Assembly (NCBI RefSeq): GCF_026151205.1
Contig: NC_087077.1
Location: forward strand, 19,465,975-19,529,974
DNA: 64,000 bases
From: Bolinopsis microptera
Lineage: Eukaryota > Ctenophora > Tentaculata > Lobata > Bolinopsidae
Reading direction: 5' to 3'
Shown here: positions 1-9,030 of the stretch, piece by piece
How positions within the stretch are numbered: the first letter of the stretch is position 1
How the letters are laid out: every line of letters starts with the position of its first letter
Translations under genes and position numbers: made by a program
Notes under the pieces: generated by a model
Database searches by the model: none
Seen by the model: only the letters and a program-made list of their open reading frames with translations
What the model was told of the DNA's origin: nothing

Positions 1-191
1 CTCGATTCAACATAAGAAATTCGAAAGAAGTTATTGCAATGCTTTTTGTGGAGATATGATATAAACTGTGCCTTCAATAATTAAATCTTTGCCGGGAATT
101 ATTTCCCCGAAAAGTCGTGGACACTGGTAACCGATAATTTTCCGCAAGGGTTGCCAGAGTATTATGAGGACAGACTGAGAGTAACCTCACT
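1..191. other. non-coding, nothing recognised
   Basis: AT-rich sequence with no exon-like stretch, RNA gene or repeat that I can identify. It abuts the inverted-repeat element that follows. Confidence 0.4.
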
Positions 192-404
192 CCTCAGACT
201 GGCTGGCGGGAAGAAAAAATTATAATACAATACTACCTTGGCTGTTGAGTGCTACTACTATACGGGCGATAATGCCCGACGCTTTAGCGGAGGGCGAGCC
301 CGGCACGATAACTTAGCGAAGGTATTATTTGTTATAATTTTTCCCGTTCTGGATGAAACAATGTGATACATGCGCTGATACAATTCCCTCCAGCCAGTCT
401 GAGG
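192..404. mobile_element. small inverted-repeat element (MITE/foldback-like)
   Basis: The ends are a 15-bp inverted repeat, CCTCAGACTGGCTGG at 192 and its complement ending at 404. A second inner pair follows: AAAAAATTATAATACAATACT near 215 is mirrored by the stretch around 325-345. No coding capacity is visible. No convincing target-site duplication was found, so the superfamily is not assigned. The end sequence recurs in part near 33545 (CTCCAGCCAGTCTCA). Confidence 0.5.
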
Positions 405-872
405 TGACTAATTACATATTATAATTATATATTATACGAGTCAAACCACTGATTAAAGATGACATAATATGATACCCAAAATTAATGGGTTCTCCAACAG
501 AGAGGACAAACAATTAAATACATGACAATACCTTGGAATAATCTTAATTGCAATACGAATTCATAAAACAATGCGGGGGACTGAGATTATTATTTGTAGC
601 CTTTCGATTTGATTGACAGGCCAGCACTGGTGGCATAGATTAAAATATTCCACAGAAATCCTCTTTTGTTGGACTCGAAAGCTCCGTATACTCACTCTGA
701 TATAAAATAATTCAACGTCCAATGATTATAACTCTTAGAAGATCTATACAGTGAAAGAGTGAAGATATGATGTAATCTCGAAACATGAATACTATTTAAG
801 TGGTTGCCGGCTTAGTAGTTAGTACAAGGACATGATATTAATAAGGCAGCCTCATCTATCATCATGAATTTG
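405..872. other. non-coding stretch
   Basis: No feature is recognised. One minus-strand open stretch with an acceptor- and donor-like flank occurs near 520-580, but its phase does not fit the neighbouring exon, so it is not called. Confidence 0.3.
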
Positions 873-1005
873 AAATTATGTCATCTTTTACCAATTATTA
901 CCAATTATTACCAGACACCAGTAACCGTAAGGGCTTTGTCTCTAAATAAAATGATGAGCGTGTTTAACTAGAGCCTTGGGCGTCTGGTAAAAGATGACAT
1001 AATTT
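873..1005. mobile_element. 133-bp MITE with 21-bp terminal inverted repeats
   Basis: AAATTATGTCATCTTTTACC at 873 is matched by its complement ending at 1005; the 21-bp arms are perfect. The interior starts with a short ATTATTACCA duplication. No ORF. A fragment of the same end (AAAGATGACATAAT) occurs near 455, which suggests a family. Confidence 0.55.
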
Positions 1006-1085
1006 AAAATAATGCAATGAAATGGATATGTAATCCAGCTTGAGCTGTAAGGATAAGCAAGCTAATAGTTATGTATAGCTATGTA

Positions 1086-1203
1086 ATACCTAGAGCAAGA
1101 AAGGGATAAGAGCACACAGGAGCCCACAGAAATAGTGGTAATAGTATGAAATACCTAGAGCAAGAAAGGGATCAGAGCACACAGGAGCCCACAGGAATAG
1201 TGG
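1086..1203 (-). repeat. two-copy 65-bp tandem duplication of an exon end and its splice donor
   Basis: Copies start at 1086 and 1151 (period 65 bp). Each holds the 3' end of the exon called at 1155-1266 plus its GT donor, on the minus strand. Reading past the exon-proximal donor, the frame stays open through the second copy and then meets TAG exactly at the distal donor. Only the proximal donor therefore gives a readable junction. Confidence 0.7.
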
Positions 1204-1266
1204 CAAGGAGGCGGTATCTTGGTGGATCAGCGTGTAATTATCCGGATATACCAGCACTGTTCCCAG
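1155..1266 (-). CDS. internal exon of VPS13/Vps62-like gene
   Basis: The minus strand has a strong acceptor (TTCTTATTTCAG) before 1266 and a donor (CTCTAG then GTATTT) after 1155. The exon is 112 nt and opens in one frame for 37 codons, including YPDNYTLIHQD and LFLWAPVCSDPFLALG. This W-x-P ... F/Y-x-x-LG spacing is typical of the repeated modules in VPS13 adaptor-binding and Vps62/DUF946 proteins. The 5' phase is 0, while the exon upstream in the transcript (4698-4815) ends in phase 2. A small exon may therefore be missing between them, or a different donor is used. The 3' phase is 1. Membership in the same gene rests on strand, position and motif type. Confidence 0.6.
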
Positions 1267-2183
1267 CTGAAATAAGAAGATCTGTTAGAAGGGTCTTGTG
1301 AAATCTGTTAGATTTAGAAGTGTCTTGTGGAAACATAGACCAAAATATTGCGTTCTGAGCAGGGATCCTTCCCAAAAATACATATAAACTTTAAAGTCAC
1401 ATTGCATATGTGTTGAGCTGGCTATGGTAGACCTGATACCGGGAACTCTGAAACAACAAGTATGATTCTATGATATTTGAACTACTTAATAGTGAAGCTG
1501 GTAACATACTTTCCCTGAGAGAAGATATGTGGTGTGTGTAGAGTCTGGTGCAGTCAAATAGGATCCTGTCCTGTAAAACTGTGCTGATCTGGGGAATGCT
1601 GACATTAGTTAAATAAAAAATATCATTAAATTCTCTTCAATTACCAGAACCAACTGACCATACAATTTCTCCTTCAGTTTCAATTCTTAGGATGAAAAAG
1701 ACCATAAATTATGAACCAAAGACATATAAAAAAGCCTCTTGAATTGCTTGAGATACTACCATTCACAATATCCTTCCAATCCTTCCAATTGTTCGAATTG
1801 TTCGAGATATTCTAATTTCTCGAATATTTCGATATGATTGAATTTTCAAATTTTTCGAGGTGATCAAATTGTTCGTGGTGTTGGAATGGTTAAATTGTTT
1901 ACTATTTTATTCGTGAGTGGTAGCGATGTTGGAATGGTTAAATTGTTTACTATTTTATTCGCGAGACTTCCATAGTAGTACTAGTATGTAGCAGGCAATT
2001 GCCTAACCGCTAAACTCTCCTTTAAAGGCCTGATGGAAGTAAAGGTCTAACAACTAGAAATACGATTGAATATTTAAATAGTAATCATAGTTCATGATTA
2101 TACGGTAAAATAGTTTCACAAAATTAAACTGGGAGTTCGGGGACAAAATGTAAGATATTTCCAGATTGTAAGATATTTCCAGA
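1267..2183. other. probable intron with a 34-bp direct duplication
   Basis: No coding exon is identified. GTTGGAATGGTTAAATTGTT starts at 1880 and again at 1928 (34-bp matches 48 bp apart). The 1750-1900 stretch is rich in short TTCGAA-like palindromic runs. A minus-strand acceptor-like TCTTCTCTCAG near 1515 opens a short frame but no convincing exon follows. Confidence 0.35.
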
Positions 2184-4737
2184 AACTTACCTGACGTCTG
2201 AAAGTTTAGAAGAGTAAACAGCAACTTTGCTTACCTGACGTCTGCAAGTTTAGAAGAGTAAATAGCAACTTTGCTTACCTGACGTCTGCAAGTTTAGAGG
2301 AGTAAATAGCAACTTTGCTTACCTGACGTCTGCAAGTTTAGAAGAGTAAATAGCAACTTTGCTTACCTGACGTCTGCAAGTTTAGAAGAGTAAATAACAA
2401 CTTTGCTTACCTGACGTCTGCAAGTTTAGAAGAGTAAATAGCAACTTTGCTTACCTGACGTCTGCAAGTTTAGAAGAGTAAATAGCAACTTTGCTTACCT
2501 GATGTCTGCAAGTTTAGAAGAGTGAATAGCAACTTTGCTTACCTGACGTCTGCAAGTTTAGAAGAGTAAATAGCAACTTTGCTTACCTGACGTCTGCAAG
2601 TTTAGAAGAGTAAATAGCAACTTTGCTTACCTGATGTCTGCAAGTTTAGAAGAGTGAATAGCAACTTTGCTTACCTGATGTCTGCAAGTTTAGAAGAGTG
2701 AATAGCAACTTTGCTTACCTGACGTCTGCAAGTTTAGAAGAGTGAATAGCAACTTTGCTTACCTGACGTCTGCAAGTTTAGAAGAGTGAATAGCAACTTT
2801 GCTTACCTGACGTATGCAAGTTTAGAAGAGTAAATAGCAACTTTGCTTACCTGACGTCTGCAAGCTTAGAAGAGTAAATAGCAACTTTGCTTACCTGACG
2901 TCTGCAAGTTTAGAAGAGTAAATAGCAACTTTGCTTACCTGACGTCTGCAAGTTTAGAAGAGTAAATAGCAACTTTGCTTACCTGACGTCTGAAAGTTTA
3001 GAAGAGTAAATAGCAACTTTGCTTACCTGACGTCTGCTAGTTTAGAAGAGTAAATAGCAACTTTGCTTACCTGACGTCTGCAAGTTTAGAAGAGTAAATA
3101 GCAACTTTGCTTACCTGACGTCTGCAAGTTTAGAAGAGTAAATAGCAACTTTGCTTACCTGACGTCTGCAAGTTTAGAAGAGTAAATAGCAACCTCGCTT
3201 ACCTGACGTCTGGAAGTTTAGAAGAGTAAATAGCAACTTTGCTTACCTGACGTCTGCAAGTTTAGAAGAGTAAATAGCAACTTTGCTTACCTGACGTCTG
3301 CAAGTTTAGAAGAGTAAATAGCAACTTTGCTTACCTGACGTCTGCAAGTTTAGAAGAGTAAATAGCAACCTTGCTTACCTGACGTCTGGAAGTTTAGAAG
3401 AGTAAATAGCAACTTTGCTTACCTGACGTCTCAAGTTTAGAAGAGTAAATAGCAACTTTGCTTACCTGACGTCTGCAAGTTTAGAGGAGTAAATAGCAAC
3501 TTTGCTTACCTGACGTCTGCAAGTTTAGAAGAGTAAATAGCAACTGTGCTTACCTGACGTCTGCAAGTTTAGAAGAGTAAATAGCAACTTTGCTTACCTG
3601 ACGTCTGCAAGTTTAGAAGAGTAAATAGCAACTTTGCTTACCTGACGTCTGCAAGTTTAGAAGAGTAAATAGCAACTTTGCTTACCTGACGTCTGCAAGT
3701 TTAGAAGAGTAAACAGCAACTTTGCTTACCTGAGGTCTGCAAGTTTAGAAGAGTAAATAGCAACTTTGCTTACCTGACGTCTGCAAGTTTAGAAGAGTAA
3801 ATAGCAACTTTGCTTACCTGAAGTCTGCAAGTTTAGAAGAGTAAATAGCAACTTTGCTTACCTGACGTCTGCAAGTTTAGAAGAGTAAATAGCAACTTTG
3901 CTTACCTGACGTCTGCAAGTTTAGAAGAGTAAATAGCAACTTTGCTTACCTGACGTCTGCAAGTTTAGAAGAGTAAATAGCAACTTTGCTTACCTGACGT
4001 CTGCAAGTTTAGAAGAGTAAATAGCAACTTTGCTTACCTGAAGTCTGCAAGTTTAGAAGAGTAAACAGCAACTTTGCTTACCTGACGTCTGCAAGTTTAG
4101 AAGAGTAAATAGCAACTTTGCTTACCTGACGTCTGCAAGTTTAGAAGAGTAAATAGCAACTGTGCTTACCTGACGTCTGCACGTTTAGAAGAGTAAATAG
4201 CAACTTTGCTTACCTGACGTCTGCAAGTTTAGAAGAGTAAATAGCAACTTTGCTTACCTGACGTCTGCAAGTTTAGAAGAGTAAATAGCAACTTTGCTTA
4301 CCTGACGTCTGCAAGTTTAGAAGAGTAAATAGCAACTGTGCTTACCTGACGTCTGCAAGTTTAGAAGAGTAAATAGCAACTGTGCTTACCTGATGTCTGC
4401 AAGTTTAGAAGAGTAAATAGCAACTTTGCTTACCTGATGTCTGCAAGTTTAGAGGAGTAAATAGCAACTGTGCTTACCTGACGTCTGCACGTTTAGAAGA
4501 GTAAATAGCAACTTTGCTTACCTGACGTCTGCAAGTTTAGAAGAGTAAATAGCAACTTTGCTTACCTGACGTCTGCAAGTTTAGAAGAGTAAATAGCAAC
4601 TTGGCTTACCTGATGTCTCCAAGTTTAGAAGAGTAAATAGCAACTTTGCTTACCTGACGTCTGCACGTTTAGAAGAGTAAATAGCAACTTTGCTTACCTG
4701 ACGTCTGCAAGTTTAGAAGAGTAAATAGCAACTTTGC
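2184..4737 (-). repeat. 44-bp minisatellite, ~58 copies, made of an exon end plus splice donor
   Basis: On the plus strand the unit begins GCTTACCTGACGTCTGCAAG and continues TTTAGAAGAGTAAATAGCAACTTT in the next 24 nt. On the minus strand it is the last 38 nt of the exon at 4698-4815, encoding KVAIYSSKLADVR, followed by GTAAGC. Copies are highly homogeneous. Changes fall mostly in ACGTC (ATGTC, AGGTC, AAGTC), in GCAAG and in the CTTTG junction. The donor core CTTACCTGA looks unchanged in essentially every copy I read. In the coding frame each unit reads GTC AGG TAA, so a stop lies across every donor. The array sits directly downstream of the exon in the transcript. Confidence 0.9.
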
Positions 4738-4815
4738 TGCCCGTCTCTTTCCAGATGAGACTTCCGGGACCAACTTCTTTAACTTTTATACCTTCTTCTA
4801 CAACGGCTTCCTCGT
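4698..4815 (-). CDS. internal exon of VPS13/Vps62-like gene; source of the 44-bp array
   Basis: The minus-strand acceptor is TTTCACTACTAG before 4815 and the donor is GACGTCAG then GTAAGC at 4697-4696. The 118-nt exon starts with two bases completing a codon (G+AC, Asp, with the exon at 6212-6282) and reads EEAVVEEGIKVKEVGPGS, LIWKETGSKVAIY, SSKLADV, ending in phase 2. The P-x-S-L-I-W-K-E-T-G-S pattern suits the start of a VPS13/Vps62-type module. The last 38 exonic bases and the donor form the first unit of the downstream array. Phase agreement with the upstream exon is the main support; the family is inferred from motif spacing only. Confidence 0.7.
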
Positions 4816-4825
4816 CTAGTAGTGA

Positions 4826-5115
4826 AAGAAAATACAGTAAAAATATCATAACCAGGTTCACACCCTGGCTCTATAATATGACTTGTTTCAATTCCAAATA
4901 AGTAGAGGGTTGAAATTTTTAAAATTTAATTTTTCATTTCAAATATTCGATTGATCATGTCTTATTCAAAAAGAAAATACAGTAAAAATATCATAACCAG
5001 GTTCACACCCTGGCTCTATAATATGACTTGTTTCAATTCCAAATAAGTAGAGGGTTGAAATTTTTAAAATTTAATTTTTCATTTCAAATATTCGATTGAT
5101 CATGTCTTATTCATA
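4826..5115. repeat. 145-bp direct tandem duplication
   Basis: Two near-identical copies, 4826-4970 and 4971-5115, both starting AAGAAAATACAGTAAAAATA. They lie in the intron next to the acceptor of the exon at 4698-4815; the proximal copy contains part of its pyrimidine tract. The near-perfect identity implies a recent event. Confidence 0.85.
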
Positions 5116-5173
5116 AACTAATAAATAGCACTGACTCATTTTTATAAAACTTATGTTTCAACTCATCTCCAGG

Positions 5174-5186
5174 CCCCCCCCCCCCC
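5174..5186. repeat. poly-C run
   Basis: 13 consecutive C residues within an intron. Confidence 0.9.
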
Positions 5187-5395
5187 TTCACTCACCAGGA
5201 CCAGGGTTTGCAACTGTAAGAAACTCAGTGTTCAGTACCCACACAGGGAACATATGTCTCCTGTACTTAATGTCTAATATAAAGTGTTGAGCACTGAGTC
5301 CCCCTGATCTGTCCTCCCCTTCTGCTGATATCAAGTCTAGGTGACCTCTGGGAGGTTAGATATTACATAGTGTATTAAATAGTCCTTGGCATGTT

Positions 5396-5578
5396 GTAAA
5401 ATATGTGTAAAATATGTGTAGAATGTGTGTAAAATATGTGTTATAGAAGGTGTGTAGAATATGTGTAGAATATGTGTAGAATATGTGTAGAATGTGTGTA
5501 GAATATATGTAGAATATGTGTAGAATATGTGTAGAATATGTGTAGAATGTGTGTAAAATATGTGTAGAATATGTGTAA
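5396..5578. repeat. 11-bp minisatellite (TGTAGAATATG)
   Basis: About 16 degenerate copies of TGTAGAATATG/TGTAAAATATG. The minus-strand translation (Tyr-Thr-His-Ile-Leu repeats) is a by-product of the repeat, not a gene. Confidence 0.8.
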
Positions 5579-6211
5579 GGTGGTACCCGGTACCCAGTAC
5601 CCAGGTTATACGTAAAAAGTGTGGTAGATTCTTGCGTAACCTCGACAGGTTAACAGAATATAATTTCATAAAGTTCAAGTTTTCGAAGGTTTTCTAAATA
5701 ACCACAAAACTATAATATTAGTATAACCCGTCTTCCTAATAACCCGTCTGCCTAATAATATTTGATATACGTTTACCTGTTGTAAATGCTAGTAGTTTTA
5801 TCGTTCCACAAGGTCGTCACTTTACCTCGAACTACGAAGGACTTTCTCACACATCTTGTGGAATATACTGTTATTTCAGGTTGCAGGGGAAGTGAATAAT
5901 ATCAGATCATGTAGTAGGATTGTAGGAAATCCAGGAAAACGTCCAACTTTTGCTGGATTTTCTGCTTTGTCAGCTTACAAAAATTTCATTGAATAACTGG
6001 ATTACCATTTTACCGCCAGCAATTAACTATATTCTAAATCATCTTAAAACTGTTTCGATCATTGATAGATTTTTTATTAACCAAGAGCTGGAAATTTCAG
6101 AGATAGAAGTTCACGCAGCTAATACACCACGCAGCTAATACACCAGCTAATACACCCGTGTCCTGTAATCTGTATTGTGTATATACCATCGGGATACAGG
6201 TATTGATTTAC
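5579..6211. other. intron of the VPS13-like gene, nothing recognised
   Basis: AT-rich. Short direct repeats are present, such as TAACCCGTCT(T/G)CCTAATAA at 5726-5756 and the small ACACCACGCAGCTAATAC duplications at 6115-6150. No exon is supported. Confidence 0.4.
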
Positions 6212-6282
6212 CTCCCTGCGGTGAGACACCACTTCCCTCCATCGCCATGTTTGAAGCTCTCTCATCAACTGTTAGTGTTCTA
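6212..6282 (-). CDS. 71-nt internal exon of VPS13/Vps62-like gene
   Basis: The minus-strand acceptor is ACTTCCCTCTGAAG before 6282 and the donor is CAGGGAG then GTAAATC. One base completes the codon begun by the exon at 6771-7056 (AG+T, Ser). The exon then reads RTLTVDERASNMAMEGSGVS and PQG, leaving G in phase 1. The next exon (4698-4815) starts with two bases (AC), giving Asp. Fitting both neighbours in phase is strong support for so short an exon. The segment is probably a linker between two repeat modules. The opposite strand also has a short open frame here with weak splice-like flanks, which I rejected. Confidence 0.6.
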
Positions 6283-6770
6283 CTTCAGAGGGAAGTAAGA
6301 TATCTTATATTTTACAATTGTTATTATTCCTGTATAACTAATAGATTTTCTAATCGTGTAAAAATCGTGTATTATATTTACTTGTAGTTACCAATTAGGT
6401 TATAGTACCTGTAATTAATTACTTGATTACCTGTAACTGCTCAGATCAGGTTTATCTTGGTAGCCCCTCCCGAGAACCATTCCCAAACATCTGTAACCGT
6501 AGGGGGCTAGAAGTTTGTAAACAGAGATCTGAACACCACTGGTACTGCCCTTGTTAGACCACACTCTGGTACAGGACACGGGGGCTGCTAAGTCTCCTGA
6601 ACTGAGGAGAGAACCACGTGATGCCCATATAAGGAGAACTGATGCTGTGTGGTTTAGGCTTCATTCCGCTTTAGAATGGATGAAGATTTTCAGGTCAAAA
6701 ATAATTGGGACCATGTTTGATGCAGGATCGTGAGCAAATTATCATGGAAAAAGTAAATAAATGAAATTAC
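6283..6770. other. intron of the VPS13-like gene
   Basis: Contains a single inverted copy of the unit that is tandemly amplified at 9031-10269 (see 6610-6637). A 60-codon plus-strand open frame overlaps it but has no recognisable domain and is not called. Confidence 0.4.
6610..6637 (-). repeat. solo copy of the 31-bp CACGTG repeat unit, inverted
   Basis: The complement of this 28-bp stretch (beginning TCTCCTTATATGGGCATCAC) is identical to the first unit of the array at 9031, 2.4 kb away and in the opposite orientation. It includes the palindrome CACGTG. Confidence 0.75.
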
Positions 6771-7056
6771 CTTACAGACTTTACAAGTAAAGCCGATCTA
6801 AGAGGTGGCCCAGTACCTTCAGTGATCGTATCACCTAGGAGATAATACCCCGAGGAAGGGACGACACCAGAGTTACCAGGGTTAGCAGGGTTACCAGAGT
6901 TACCAGAGTTACCAGAGTTACCAGGGTTACCAGAGTTACCAGAGTTAGCAGGGTTACCAGGCTTCCACAGACTCACACTCTGGTTACTTCCCTCTCCCGC
7001 ACTACTCCACCACTGCTCGTACTTACTCGTCTGTGTGAACTCTAGCACACATTCGC
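6771..7056 (-). CDS. exon of VPS13/Vps62-like gene with a Gly-Asn-Ser repeat insert
   Basis: The minus-strand acceptor is ATCTTTCTCAG before 7056 and the donor is TGTAAG then GTAATTTC. The 286-nt exon starts with two bases and ends in phase 2. It reads ECVLEFTQTSKYEQWWSSAG, then SVSLWKPG, about 29 residues of GNP/ANS/GNSG repeats, then VVPSSGYYLLGDTITEGTG and PPLRSALLVKSV. The SLWKP ... GYYLLGD ... PP order matches VPS13 adaptor-binding/Vps62 (DUF946) modules, where W-x-P-x-P-x-G-Y-x-x-L-G-D is normally contiguous. Here a 9-bp coding repeat separates W-K-P from G-Y. The upstream exon should end in phase 1 and was not found before 11 kb. The family call is from memory of motif spacing. Confidence 0.65.
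6871..6960 (-). repeat. 9-bp coding minisatellite (GTTACCAGA)
   Basis: About ten copies of GTTACCAGA/GTTACCAGG/GTTAGCAGG inside the exon above. On the minus strand they encode Gly-Asn-Ser / Gly-Asn-Pro / Ala-Asn-Ser triplets. The 9-bp period preserves the frame, so length changes would be tolerated. Confidence 0.8.
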
Positions 7057-7164
7057 CTGAGAAAGATTAAAGATGCACAACGTCGCCAATAATGTTAAAT
7101 GCGTTTCGTAACCGTAAGGTACAGGATCGGAAAGTTTATTTCGTGTTTCGATCCTGGGGTCTTC

Positions 7165-7458
7165 TTACCTGGGCCTGGGGACCTCAGGCTATTATATTTA
7201 TGTTCATAATCATAGAGCCGAATAGAGATTCGGCGGAATGACAGGCTGAGCGCAGCCCAGTAAGGGTCTTAGGGTCTTCCAGCTTGACTTTCACTCTTTG
7301 TGCTGCACAGTACAGTAGCTTCACCTTAGTTGTTACTGGGCGGCGCTCAGCCTGTCATTCCGCCGAATCTTTATGTTTTAAACATAAAGATTCGGCGGAA
7401 TGACAGGCTGAGCGCCGCCCATTGTTTATGAACATAATAGCCTGGGGTCCCCAGGTAA
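7165..7458. mobile_element. nested foldback element with a perfect 42-bp hairpin
   Basis: Outer inverted ends: TTACCTGGG...GGGGACCTCAGG from 7165 against ...CCTGGGGTCCCCAGGTAA ending at 7458, continued inward by CTATTAT and ATGTTCATAA blocks. Inside, GATTCGGCGGAATGACAGGC occurs three times: at about 7230 direct, 7337-7378 inverted and 7380-7421 direct. The last two form a perfect 42-bp hairpin with a 1-nt spacer. No ORF. Confidence 0.7.
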
Positions 7459-7684
7459 CTTAGTTGATGACATGACAGGATCAGTGTGCTTTGTATAAAT
7501 TTGTAATTGTTACACAGCGCTTGAGACATACTTGCGTGCTTAACCTTTATCGCAAGAAATACGTAATTGGAAAAAAATTTTGCATACAATTTTGTTGAAT
7601 ACTGCAACTGCAATATGGGACAGTAAAAATTACTTTTTGGAATTTTGAAATACGGCGGTTTTTCGACCTGACCTGTTTTTTTAA

Positions 7685-7717
<33 letters not shown>
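7685..7717. repeat. 33-nt poly-G run
   Basis: Uninterrupted G tract in the left arm of the surrounding element. Its length should be treated as approximate because of sequencing and assembly error in homopolymers. Confidence 0.9.
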
Positions 7718-7719
<2 letters not shown>

Positions 7720-8448
7720 CCCCCTGATTTTTTTGTGAAACTTGTTTTGGCGGCCAAATTCTGAAAAATGCCCGGCAAATTTTGGAATTTGGCCGCCAAA
7801 TGTTTTTAAAGGCCTAACTCAAAATTCTGTCCCAAAACTTAAGGTCGAAATGCGATTCTACGTTGATTCTGAAAATGTCATGTAAAAATATCGAACCCCT
7901 ATTGAGTTCTATTGTTTTGAGCGAAGTCAGTTTTGCAAATATCGCGAACTGAGATATGCTATGGGCAACTTTGTTCATTTTTTGCGATAATTTGAACACA
8001 AAATCCACAGTTAGGTAGATATTGAGCTGATATTCATAGAGAATGTGTAGTATAGGCTTACCTTCCATATAAAGTTGGTTTCATTCAAAAATATTGATAT
8101 TTGATCAATTTATGGGCCAAAATCGATCAAAATTGGTGCGTATGCCCAAATATGGTCATATGGTTTTTGGCTCATAACTCAGCCAATTTTTGTCCAATCC
8201 TGATGAAAATTCATATACGGGTTCAAGGGACCACTAGCTACAAGTAGAGCACCTAAAATCTGGGTTTTGGGCATGTTCAGGGTATTTGGCTAAATTGGGC
8301 CTAATTTGGACAAAGTATGGGCGTGGCTGCCCCGCGGGCACCGTTTAGCGGTTGGGGTCCGGGACCCCCTCAAAAGTTCGGTCACCGGTCTTAGTTTGTT
8401 GGTCAACTGCTATCTCGAAAACAAGTTTCACAAAAAAATCAGGGTGAA

Positions 8449-8470
8449 CCCCCCCCCCCCCCCCCCCCCC
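8449..8470. repeat. 22-nt poly-C run
   Basis: Counterpart of the G-run in the right arm of the same element. Confidence 0.9.
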
Positions 8471-8474
8471 TTAA

Positions 8475-9030
8475 ACGTATTGAATTTGAACAACGATGAA
8501 CGTCGCTTTTTTTACTCCGTCGATTAAAGTTAAACGTGTCGCAAGTCTTTAGTATAGTAGACTCCTGACGAATATAGAGTATTGTGTAATGATTTTTATA
8601 TTAAATATTACCTCATTCCCCTAGTGAGTAAGTGGCACTGGCAGTCGATTGTATATTAAAGTATTAAAGGGTTTTAGGCGCTTTAAACTGACGGTTAATG
8701 ACTAATGAGGTAATCATATAATGTCAAGGGGTTAGGAGAATGACTGGTGAACGCATTAAACGTTCAGACAAATATTAATTAGAGCAAATTATACATGTCA
8801 AATATTAAACTTACATGAGTGAAGAAGAATTGAGAAAACCAAAAGGATTTGTTTTACCATAATTTTTCAGCACTTTATAAAAAACTCGCTGTAAAATCGT
8901 GAAAAAAGGAATGTACACTGTGGGAATTACATATCATGTAGAGTGAGACTAAAAGGAAATGATCAATTACGTAGTGTAAAATCAAGAGCAGATGTGATGT
9001 AATTTGTTGTAATTAGTTTAAATATACACA
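8475..9030. other. non-coding stretch
   Basis: No gene recognised. An 11-bp inverted pair (ATTACCTCATT near 8608, AATGAGGTAAT near 8704) is the only structure noted. Confidence 0.35.

Larger units (their letters stand above)
7681..8474. mobile_element. inverted-repeat element with G-run/C-run inside its arms (copy A)
   Basis: Left arm 7681-7748: TTAA, 33 G, then TTCCCCCTGATTTTTTTGTG and AAACTTGTTTT. Right arm 8418-8474: the complement, with 22 C, ending TTAA. The ~670-bp interior has no convincing ORF. About 400 bp of the interior (7960-8425) is related in inverted orientation to 17107-17494, so this is a dispersed non-autonomous family. The true element ends may lie slightly outside the arms. 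Confidence 0.6.

Noticed and set aside
2184-4737. Array of tiny exons (each unit as a separate exon)
   Set aside because: Units contain a donor but no acceptor-like sequence, and each carries an in-frame stop across the donor.
6195-6293. Plus-strand exon reading GIDLPPCGETPLPSIAMFEA, faintly like a DENN domain
   Set aside because: The minus strand of the same stretch has better splice sites and fits both neighbouring exons in phase.
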